NCBI GenBank assembly: GCA_030617525.1
Contig: JAUWVG010000063.1
Location: forward strand, 1-9,016
Direction: 5' to 3'
DNA from: Candidatus Aminicenantota bacterium
GTDB lineage: Bacteria; Acidobacteriota; Aminicenantia; Aminicenantales; Aminicenantaceae
Length of the DNA stretch: 9,016 nt
Shown: in pieces, positions 1 to 6,160 of the stretch
How the letters are laid out: every line of letters starts with the position of its first letter
Numbering within the stretch: position 1 is the stretch's first letter
Notes under the pieces: model-generated
The model's input: only the letters and a program-made list of their open reading frames with translations
The model's database searches: none
What the model was told of the DNA's origin: nothing
Translations under genes and position numbers: made by a program

Positions 1-1407
1 TTTATCACTTTGATGGTGTCTGATTTTCTCATTGTCCTGTTCAGTTTCATTCTGGCATTCTTCATACGGAGCGAGATCCTGCCGCATTTATTTGTGAGAT
101 TCAAGGAGATCGAGTTGGCCCCATTTTCTAATTTCCTCCAGTACTTCTACATGGCCGGTATATGGACGATCTTTTTTACCTACGAAAAACTGTACACCAA
201 AAGGTTCTCGTTCTGGGAAGAGGTGAAAGTCCTGTTAAAAAGTACAACGATCGCATCATCTGTCATTATGATCATTTTCTTTATGTCTCGAAGACAGATA
301 GGATTTTCAAGAACCATCGTCGTGCTGGCCTGGCTACTGAGCCTGATCCTCTTTCCCCTCTCCCGGTACATCGTCAAAACTCTGCTGATCAACGCCAATC
401 TATGGAAAAAGAAACTTTTGATCCTGGGCGTTCAGCAAACAAGTCTTCAAATCCTTAAAAACATCAAAGCCAACAAAACCATGGGATATGAAGTCATTGG
501 TTTTTTAGATGACGATCCGGAAAAGATAGGAAAGAAGTATATGGGAGTTGAGGTACTAGGTCTGATCTCCCAGTTCGAAGAGATCGCCAACACTTACAAA
601 TTCAAGGACATCATGATCGCCACCCCTCATTTACCAAGAAAAAAACTCGAAATACTTCTCTCAAAATGTGCAAGATTAAGTGATTCGATGTGGCTCATCC
701 CAAGAAGTGGTGATTTCATAACAGAAGGAGTTGACATCGAGATCATCGGTGATGTCCTCTCCTTGTATTTTAGAAAGAACCTTGCCAAGCCGTGGAATAT
801 TGCTATTAAATACATTTATGAAACGATCCTCACCATCCTCTTTGTTATTGTATTCTTCCCCGTGTTTCTAGTCATTGCCATAGCCATACAATTGGATTCG
901 AAGGGCCCCGTATTATATATCCAGGAAAGGATAGGCAAGGGAAAATCTATCTTTAAGCTCTTCAAATTCCGTTCAATGTATATGGATAACGATGAAAGGT
1001 TGACTGAATACCTGAAGGAGGATCCTCAGGCCAGAGAAGAATGGGATAAATACAAAAAACTAAAGAATCACGACCCGCGCGTAACTCCCGTGGGAAAATT
1101 CTTGAGAAGATACAGCCTGGATGAACTGCCCCAGCTCTTTAATGTCCTTCAGGGAAAGATGAGCCTTGTGGGTCCCAGGCCTTACCTGGCAAAAGAGCTG
1201 GAAGGCAAAGATACATTTAAGGATGTCATCGCATTGGTCAAACCCGGTATTACAGGCCTATGGCAGATCAGCGGCCGGTCAGAGCTTCCTTTTGCCAAAC
1301 GAATCTCACTCGACGAATACTATATCCGCAATTGGTCCGTTTGGTTGGATCTCACGATCTTGCTGAAAAGCCTGAAAGCCTGGTTCTCCCAACAAGGCGC
1401 CTACTAA
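1..1407 (+). CDS. wbaP: WbaP-like undecaprenyl-phosphate sugar-1-phosphate transferase (5' end outside window)
   Basis: Initiates repeat-unit synthesis by moving a sugar phosphate from a UDP-sugar to undecaprenyl phosphate at the inner membrane. Numbering from the in-frame TTG at base 10 gives 465 residues: N-terminal hydrophobic helices (about 1-125), a CoA_binding_3/Rossmann-like region (about 135-240, with VIGFLDDDPEK), another hydrophobic helix (about 270-293), then the C-terminal bacterial sugar transferase domain. That domain shows KGPVLYIQERIG, FKLFKFRSM, the catalytic-type SLDELPQLFNVL (Asp near residue 371), SLVGPRPY and PGITGLWQISGRSE. The C-terminus QQGAY is typical of the family. 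The frame is open to base 1 and the first visible start candidates (TTG 10, ATG 13) fall directly at a membrane helix, so the true start is probably upstream. Gal-1-P or Glc-1-P specificity cannot be read from the sequence. First visible gene of the plus-strand operon; wzx follows after 82 bases. Confidence 0.93.
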   Translation, partial: FITLMVSDFLIVLFSFILAFFIRSEILPHLFVRFKEIELAPFSNFLQYFYMAGIWTIFFTYEKLYTKRFSFWEEVKVLLKSTTIASSVIMIIFFMSRRQIGFSRTIVVLAWLLSLILFPLSRYIVKTLLINANLWKKKLLILGVQQTSLQILKNIKANKTMGYEVIGFLDDDPEKIGKKYMGVEVLGLISQFEEIANTYKFKDIMIATPHLPRKKLEILLSKCARLSDSMWLIPRSGDFITEGVDIEIIGDVLSLYFRKNLAKPWNIAIKYIYETILTILFVIVFFPVFLVIAIAIQLDSKGPVLYIQERIGKGKSIFKLFKFRSMYMDNDERLTEYLKEDPQAREEWDKYKKLKNHDPRVTPVGKFLRRYSLDELPQLFNVLQGKMSLVGPRPYLAKELEGKDTFKDVIALVKPGITGLWQISGRSELPFAKRISLDEYYIRNWSVWLDLTILLKSLKAWFSQQGAY

Positions 1408-1489
1408 AAATTCCACTGTACGATTTCCCGTTTACTGAAGAAAGATGGTTTGATAGTATATCCCCTAACACAGAAGAAGAGACACAGAA

Positions 1490-3073
1490 GTGGAGAACAC
1501 CAAAAATTCAAGCCTTGATGTCCATCAGGTGGAAATCACATCCATAGCCAGAGGAGCCGGGACTGTTTTTTTTGGAACGATCTTAGGTGCCGGGCTGAAA
1601 TATCTGTTCGAATTGATCGTAGCCAAGAACTTGGGAGCGGAGCTTTTTGGTCTGTTCTTCCTCGGATTCTCTATATTCAAGATCCTTGAACGGCTGTCAA
1701 CTCTAGGGCTAAATTACGGTGTCTTACGCTATGTCGCCCTCTGCAGAGGAGAAGACGATAAACCCAGGATCAAGGGAGTAATCCTCTTATGCCTTAGAAT
1801 AGTTTTCGTGACCGGTGCAGTGTTGGGAATCCTCTTGTTTTTTTTCTCATCAACTCTGTCAGCAAAATTTTTTCCGGGTTCTTCTCTTACCCCGGTATTG
1901 AAGATTTTTGCTTTAGGAATCGCATTCACCGGATTGACTGAGATTTTTGTGTTCTCAACACAGGCATTCCAGATCATGAAATACAAGGTCCTTGTCAGAC
2001 GGATCATAGAGCCCGGGATGAGTATTGTTGCTTTCCTCATTTTATTGCTTTTGGGATGGAAAATACTCGGTGCAACTCTAGCATTTTTAATATCTATATC
2101 TATAGGAACTGTTGCGGCTTTCCTCTTCATGCGCAAAATCATTCCCTACCTGACAACAAAACAACCTGAGCCTGTCTACGAGGCCAAAAAAATATTGAGC
2201 TTTTCTTGGCCACTTTTTTTCGTTGGTTTTATTAGCCTCATCAACACATATATCAACACGCTGATGCTTGGATATTTCAAAACAGCCAAAGAAGTGGGGA
2301 TCTATGGCCCGACCTGGAGAACGGCACTCCTTATCGCCATCATACTGGAATCCTTCAACTCCATTTTCGCGCCGATTATTTCTGACCTTTACAACAGAAA
2401 AGAGATAAGGAAGTTGGAGGACTTGTTCAAAACTGTCTCCAAATGGATTTTCACCGTGAGTTTTCCTCTGACACTCTTGGTTGTTTTCTTCGCAAGGGAG
2501 ATCCTGAGTTTTTGGGGCCCAGAATATTCCCGGGGATTCATAAGCTTGATCATTCTTGCCCTTGCCCAACTCATCAATTGCACGACCGGAGCATGTGGAT
2601 TTATGATCATGATGTCGGGACGAACAAAAATCAACTTGTTCAACACTCTCTCAGCTTTGGTTTTGACAATCGTACTCTCCATTTTCTTAATTCCCGAGTA
2701 TGGCATCTTGGGCGCAGCTCTCAGCTTTGGTGTGGTGCTCTCGATAGTTGGCTTGGCCAGACTCATCGAAGTCTACATCATCATGAAAATCCATCCCTTC
2801 AGATTCGACTATTTAAAACCTGTTTTTGCTGGTGGAATATCCATTTTTATACTCTTTTTTGGAAAAAAACTCCTCCCCATTTCGGTCCATCCAATGCTTG
2901 AAATGTTTTTTGGTTTCTCTGTCTTCGTGAGTGTTTATGTGTTGATATTAATCTTAATGGGTCTGGAAGAGGAGGACAAATTCATTTTGACGAAAATCAA
3001 AGATAAGTTTATAACTAAAAGAAACTATCCCGGAAACAAAAAAACCTCCAATGATGAAGGTAGAAATTTATAA
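1490..3073 (+). CDS. wzx: Wzx-type lipid-linked oligosaccharide flippase
   Basis: Multi-spanning inner-membrane protein of the MOP/PST exporter superfamily, 527 residues, expected to flip undecaprenyl-diphosphate-linked repeat units to the periplasmic face. The N-terminal helix region with ARGAGTVFFGTILGAGLKY followed by FELIVAKNLGAELFGLFFLG is the classic start of polysaccharide_synt/Wzx proteins. About twelve to fourteen hydrophobic segments alternate with short charged loops, and a family-like stretch ILGAALSFGVVLSIVGLARL lies near residues 405-425. A charged cytosolic-type tail of about 35 residues ends the protein. The start is GTG at 1490; no other in-frame start lies close by, and a purine-rich stretch at 1473-1482 is a weak ribosome binding site. 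The next gene starts 8 bases after the stop, indicating one transcript. Specificity for a particular sugar unit cannot be inferred. Confidence 0.93.
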   Translation: MENTKNSSLDVHQVEITSIARGAGTVFFGTILGAGLKYLFELIVAKNLGAELFGLFFLGFSIFKILERLSTLGLNYGVLRYVALCRGEDDKPRIKGVILLCLRIVFVTGAVLGILLFFFSSTLSAKFFPGSSLTPVLKIFALGIAFTGLTEIFVFSTQAFQIMKYKVLVRRIIEPGMSIVAFLILLLLGWKILGATLAFLISISIGTVAAFLFMRKIIPYLTTKQPEPVYEAKKILSFSWPLFFVGFISLINTYINTLMLGYFKTAKEVGIYGPTWRTALLIAIILESFNSIFAPIISDLYNRKEIRKLEDLFKTVSKWIFTVSFPLTLLVVFFAREILSFWGPEYSRGFISLIILALAQLINCTTGACGFMIMMSGRTKINLFNTLSALVLTIVLSIFLIPEYGILGAALSFGVVLSIVGLARLIEVYIIMKIHPFRFDYLKPVFAGGISIFILFFGKKLLPISVHPMLEMFFGFSVFVSVYVLILILMGLEEEDKFILTKIKDKFITKRNYPGNKKTSNDEGRNL

Positions 3074-3081
3074 CGGGTGAC

Positions 3082-4722
3082 ATGACAGACAACAAAGTTT
3101 TTATTTTCGGCATCGATGGTGCTACCTGGGATGTCCTGAATCCTCTCATCCAAAACGGATCGATGCCTAACCTTAGGAGGCTGATAGAAGATGGAATAAA
3201 AGGGACTCTTCACTCATCCATTCCACCTGATACAGCCACGGCATGGACCACCTTTCAAACAGGGGTGAACCCTGGAAAACATGGAATTTTTGCCTTCAAT
3301 CAGTACACACCAGGCACATACCGACCCACATTTATAAACTCGGAAAAAATCCTTCTGGATACGATCTGGCAAGTCATAAGCCAGAATGATAGACAGGTTA
3401 TCATTCTGAATGTCCCAGTAACCTACCCCCCGTACAGAGTCAATGGCAGCATGGTGACTGGACTGCTGACACCAAGTCTCAAATCCCATTTCACCTATCC
3501 TGAGGAGCTTGCGCATGACATCCTGGACTTCGAGGCAGACTATACGATTATTACAACACAACAAGTCTTTAACCGAACATCATTACAAAACTTTGTGGAT
3601 AAACTGATTCATACTGAACACAAACGAACAAGAGTCATGCGATTTCTATTGGCAAAAAAAGAGTGGGATGTTGCAATGATCCACTTTCAGTCGACAGATC
3701 CTCTCCAACATGCAGTCTACTGCTATCTTGACCAAACTCATCCCTTGTATGATCAAAAGAAACACGATCTGGTCACAAAACTATACCGATCGATCGATGA
3801 CAATATTGGTCAGTTAATGGAGGACCTTCAGCCCGAGACTCTAAAGATTATCCTTTCCGATCATGGCTTCACTTCTGTACACAAAACTATCCATCTCAAC
3901 AATTTTCTCATCAATCAAGGTTTAATGGCTCTTAGAGATAAAGGAATACGCAGTAAAAAGTTCCTTCCTATCTTGAAGTTGCTCAGAGCGATCGACCAAA
4001 GACTGGTCAGAGGGCTCCTCTCTTTTGCCAAAGGAGCAAACATCAGAGCCAAAGTTAAACTGGATGAGTTTATCGACTGGGAAAATACAAAAGCCTCCAT
4101 GCTCAGCGGTTGGCTGTATGGGATGATACACCTGAACTGTCAGGGAAGAGATCCAGAAGGAATCGTATCCATGGGAAATGAGTATGAAGAACTCAGAGAT
4201 ATGATTAAACAAAAACTCCTTTCCCTAAGAGATCCTGAAACCCAAACATCCCCGATCAAAGAAGTCTGGAAACGGGAAGAATTATATGACGGTGATTCTA
4301 TGGAGCACGCTCCAGATCTGATCGTGATTCCTGAAGACGGGTATGAGTTCAGCCGCAGCTTTATCACAGGCTCAAAAGATATTATAAAAAAAAATGTCCT
4401 GAAAAAGGATCACACCGGCACACACACCAGACAAGGAATTTTTGTTTTCTCTGGGAACAACATCAGCGGAGAAAATCCGCTAAAGGAGGCAAACATCGTA
4501 GATCTATTTCCAACGATCCTCTACTCTCTGGGGATTCCAATCCCTGATTACACAGACGGCAAAGTTCTCTCCGAACTGTTCACAGAAAGCTTCCGAAACA
4601 GCCATTCCATTCGATATGAAACGCACAAAGACCGAGAAAAACGGAAGAGAGAAAAAGAGGCGTACTCGGAAAAAGATGCCAAAAAGATTGAACAGAGGCT
4701 TAAGGACCTGGGCTACATGTAA
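3082..4722 (+). CDS. Alkaline phosphatase superfamily protein (type I phosphodiesterase/nucleotide pyrophosphatase-like)
   Basis: A 546-residue enzyme with the two-metal site of the NPP/alkaline phosphatase superfamily. Visible ligands in family order: Asp12 (FGIDGAT), the presumed nucleophile Thr51 (DTATAWTTFQTG, which aligns without gaps to the NPP nucleophile motif), Asp206 and His210 (STDPLQH), Asp260-His261 (SDHG) and His448 (DHTGTHTRQG). The last 40 residues are highly charged and end in EQRLKDLGYM, a C-terminus common in this superfamily. No signal peptide or membrane segment is evident, so it is predicted to be cytoplasmic. ATG 3082 is preceded by GGGTGA, which can pair with the 3' end of 16S rRNA. 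Substrate is unknown: a nucleotide-sugar, phosphosugar or phosphoglycerol-type diester would suit the polysaccharide context, but that is inference. The TA of its stop codon is the apparent insertion site of the adjoining mobile element. Confidence 0.9.
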   Translation: MTDNKVFIFGIDGATWDVLNPLIQNGSMPNLRRLIEDGIKGTLHSSIPPDTATAWTTFQTGVNPGKHGIFAFNQYTPGTYRPTFINSEKILLDTIWQVISQNDRQVIILNVPVTYPPYRVNGSMVTGLLTPSLKSHFTYPEELAHDILDFEADYTIITTQQVFNRTSLQNFVDKLIHTEHKRTRVMRFLLAKKEWDVAMIHFQSTDPLQHAVYCYLDQTHPLYDQKKHDLVTKLYRSIDDNIGQLMEDLQPETLKIILSDHGFTSVHKTIHLNNFLINQGLMALRDKGIRSKKFLPILKLLRAIDQRLVRGLLSFAKGANIRAKVKLDEFIDWENTKASMLSGWLYGMIHLNCQGRDPEGIVSMGNEYEELRDMIKQKLLSLRDPETQTSPIKEVWKREELYDGDSMEHAPDLIVIPEDGYEFSRSFITGSKDIIKKNVLKKDHTGTHTRQGIFVFSGNNISGENPLKEANIVDLFPTILYSLGIPIPDYTDGKVLSELFTESFRNSHSIRYETHKDREKRKREKEAYSEKDAKKIEQRLKDLGYM

Positions 4723-4735
4723 CTTATATTATTTA
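4722..4735 (+). repeat. Left terminal inverted repeat of the MITE-like element
   Basis: ACTTATATTATTTA. It equals the reverse complement of 4960-4973 except at one position (A here, G in the other copy, at base 10 of the repeat). It directly follows the TA at 4720-4721. The first A also completes the upstream gene's TAA stop codon. Confidence 0.78.
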
Positions 4736-4798
4736 GAAAAAATGCCGATATACTTATTAACAAAACCAATATCCGAGTATTCCCAAAATTTTTCCGGG

Positions 4799-4837
4799 AA
4801 TTACTTTAAAAATCCCTATTGTGAAGTAATTTTTTTT
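4799..4837 (+). terminator. Terminator-like AT-rich hairpin with T8 tract inside the mobile element
   Basis: AATTACTT (4799-4806) is a perfect inverted repeat of AAGTAATT (4824-4831). A wobble pair and an A-T pair can extend the stem inward to about 10 pairs, leaving a 13-base loop. A run of eight T follows at 4830-4837. The layout is that of an intrinsic terminator, but the stem is nearly all A-T, so efficiency may be poor. An alternative hairpin, ATTCCC (4779-4784) with GGGAAT (4796-4801), would consume the first three bases of the terminator stem, so the two compete. Activity is inferred, not shown. Confidence 0.4.
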
Positions 4838-4860
4838 ATCGACATTTTTTCCCCTTCGGG

Positions 4861-4959
4861 CGAGCCAATCTCACCGGATCTGCTTTGTTGCGGCCCATTT
4901 GCGGTGGACTACCACAGCTTCATGGGCCGACGCCACGCATCTCCGGCAATCTTAACTCG
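4861..4959. repeat. GC-rich 99-base imperfect palindrome within the mobile element
   Basis: Nested complementary blocks on one axis: CGAG (4861-4864) with CTCG (4956-4959); CCGGATCTGC (4874-4883) with GCATCTCCGG (4937-4946), two central mismatches; CGGCCCAT (4891-4898) with ATGGGCCG (4922-4929), perfect; GC (4901-4902) with GC (4917-4918); GTGG (4904-4907) with CCAC (4912-4915), around an ACTA loop. Unpaired spacers are symmetric in length: 9 and 9, 7 and 7, 2 and 3, 1 and 1. It holds 58 G/C of 99, clearly richer than its AT-rich surroundings. As RNA or single-stranded DNA it would form a long interrupted hairpin. The right end directly abuts the right terminal inverted repeat. Function unknown. 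Confidence 0.7.
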
Positions 4960-4973
4960 TAAACAATATAAGT
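4960..4973 (-). repeat. Right terminal inverted repeat of the MITE-like element
   Basis: Read on the minus strand this is ACTTATATTGTTTA, 13 of 14 identical to the left repeat. It is bounded outside by TA at 4974-4975, the presumed second copy of the target duplication, and inside by the end of the GC-rich palindrome. Confidence 0.78.
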
Positions 4974-4985
4974 TAAAAAACTGAT

Positions 4986-4990
4986 AGGAG
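4986..4990 (+). promoter_or_regulatory. Ribosome binding site of the glycosyltransferase, spared by the insertion
   Basis: AGGAG two bases before ATG 4993, a short spacer but the best Shine-Dalgarno match nearby. It lies 11 to 15 bases outside the right TA of the mobile element, so the insertion left the initiation region of the downstream gene intact. Confidence 0.6.
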
Positions 4991-4992
4991 TC

Positions 4993-6159
4993 ATGACAAA
5001 AATTAAGAATAAAGATATTGTGATCCTTTCAAACATCGAATGGGATTTCCAGTGGCAGCGACACCAAATCTTCGCCTCATTTTTCAGTCAAATCTCTCGG
5101 AAAGTAGTATTTATCGAAAGTCAGGCGAAAAGAAATCCGAACATCAAAGATATTCCACGTATAATCGAGAGATTTCTGCGTTTTCTCAAAAGTCGGGGAC
5201 AAAAAACACCCCGGAAAAAAGCAGATAAACATGGAAATAATTTGATCGTTTTTTCTCCATTAGTTTTGCCCTCCACCTTTAAAGTCTTTCGAGCGTTCAA
5301 CCGAAAAATCTTCATTCCGTGGCTTGTGAAATCTATTCAAAAACAGGGCATCACGGATCCCATTATCATGAACTACTCACCTACTCAGACATCCATAGAC
5401 ATTATTAAAACCATAAAACCCCGATTTGTCATCTACGATTGTGTTGAAAACTTTCCCGAATATCCAGGAGTGCCAAAGGATACAGCAGAAATTGAGAATA
5501 TCATTTTTGAAGAGGCCGATATGGTCATCACCGACTCTAAATTCCTGTATGAAAAGGCAAAAAATATCAGAACCGATGTGATCAGGATACTGCCCGGTGT
5601 GGACTATCGACATTTTAGTCAAGCGGATACGGGTCAGCTCTCCGATCCACCAAAAACTCTATGCTACTTTGGCGGCATTCACGAGAGGCGCATCGATTTT
5701 GCGTTGCTTCAAGAACTCGCATCTTCTCGAGAGCTCACGATAAAGATATTCGGTCCTGTTAAGTCGAAAATGCCCAGCTTCCCGAAAAATGTGATCTTCC
5801 ATGGAGCCATACCTTATAAGAAACTCCCAGAGCATCTCAAAAAGTGCGACTGCTTTATCCTTCCCTACAAGATATCTGAATTCACCAAAGGTATCATCCC
5901 GGCAAAAATATTCGAGTGCTTTGCAACTGGAAAGCCTATAATCGTAACGCCCCTGCCCTCTTTTCAAGAATTCAAGGACTTGATCTACTTTGGCAATACG
6001 GGTTCCCAATGGTTGAAAGAACTACAAGAGATGGAACATCTCGAGAATGAACAAAAATATGAAAGAAGAAAAATGTTAGCCAAAGAGAATTCTTGGGAAA
6101 ATCGATTCCAAAAATTGCTTACCAACCTCGAGAATAAGCTTGCATCCGAAAAGGAATGA
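4993..6159 (+). CDS. TuaH-like GT-B family glycosyltransferase
   Basis: A 388-residue cytoplasmic-side glycosyltransferase with two Rossmann-like halves, expected to add one sugar to the lipid-linked repeat unit from a nucleotide-sugar donor. The N-terminus (DIVILSNIEWDFQWQRHQI) resembles the acceptor domain of TuaH-type transferases. YDCVENFPEYPG and EADMVITDSKFLYEKAKN (about residues 145-190) are typical of the linker before the donor domain. The C-terminal half has LCYFGGIHERRIDF, IKIFGPV, NVIFHGAIPYKKLPEHLKKC and IIPAKIFECFATGKPIIVTP. Glu308 in that last stretch corresponds to the conserved donor-contacting glutamate of this clan. No signal peptide or membrane span is obvious. It ends one base before the next gene's ATG, so translation is probably coupled. 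Donor and acceptor cannot be assigned. Confidence 0.88.
   Translation: MTKIKNKDIVILSNIEWDFQWQRHQIFASFFSQISRKVVFIESQAKRNPNIKDIPRIIERFLRFLKSRGQKTPRKKADKHGNNLIVFSPLVLPSTFKVFRAFNRKIFIPWLVKSIQKQGITDPIIMNYSPTQTSIDIIKTIKPRFVIYDCVENFPEYPGVPKDTAEIENIIFEEADMVITDSKFLYEKAKNIRTDVIRILPGVDYRHFSQADTGQLSDPPKTLCYFGGIHERRIDFALLQELASSRELTIKIFGPVKSKMPSFPKNVIFHGAIPYKKLPEHLKKCDCFILPYKISEFTKGIIPAKIFECFATGKPIIVTPLPSFQEFKDLIYFGNTGSQWLKELQEMEHLENEQKYERRKMLAKENSWENRFQKLLTNLENKLASEKE
6151..6155 (+). promoter_or_regulatory. Ribosome binding site that sets the start of the Wzy/WaaL-like gene
   Basis: AAGGA, five bases before ATG 6161. It supports that ATG rather than an in-frame alternative start at 6140, which would overlap the previous gene by 20 bases and has no comparable motif in front. 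It lies inside the last codons of the glycosyltransferase gene. Confidence 0.6.
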
Positions 6160-6160
6160 C

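Larger units (their letters stand above)
4720..4975. mobile_element. MITE-like element with TA target duplication, inserted at a stop codon
   Basis: Seen directly: 14-base inverted repeats at 4722-4735 and 4960-4973 match at 13 of 14 positions and are immediately flanked by TA on both sides (4720-4721 and 4974-4975). The 252 bases between the TAs encode no credible protein. Family knowledge: TA duplication with short inverted repeats is the signature of IS630/Tc1/mariner-type transposition and of derived MITEs such as Correia and RUP elements. Inference: deleting the element plus one TA restores the upstream stop as TAA (using base 4976), then a 16-base spacer and the downstream ATG, a normal operon junction. 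The interior consists of an AT-rich left arm with a terminator-like hairpin and a GC-rich palindrome. Copy number elsewhere and the mobilising transposase cannot be known from here. Confidence 0.72.

Noticed and set aside
1408..1489. 82-base gap between the sugar-phosphate transferase and wzx
   Set aside because: Examined for a hairpin, promoter or small gene; nothing convincing beyond the purine-rich stretch before the GTG start.
1729..2142. Minus-strand open frames of over 100 codons inside wzx (also 2087-2569 and 2389-2766)
   Set aside because: They are antisense shadows of a well-supported membrane protein gene, with no recognisable domain, no ribosome binding site and no operon context.
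4900..4910. Resemblance of TGCGGTGGACT to the ops/JUMPstart core (GGCGGTAG-type) that recruits RfaH in polysaccharide operons
   Set aside because: Only a partial match, located inside a palindrome in mid-operon rather than in a 5' leader; the pairing symmetry explains these bases better.
4944..4972. Possible sigma-70 promoter with TATAAG at 4967-4972 ahead of the glycosyltransferase
   Set aside because: No acceptable -35 hexamer at the right distance (CGGCAA at 4944-4949), and the TATAAG is part of the right terminal repeat.
4616..4984. Open frame of 122 codons covering the end of the phosphatase-superfamily gene and the whole intergenic element
   Set aside because: It begins inside the upstream gene in another frame, has no family-like sequence, and crosses the inverted repeats and palindrome; it is best explained as a chance frame through the non-coding element.
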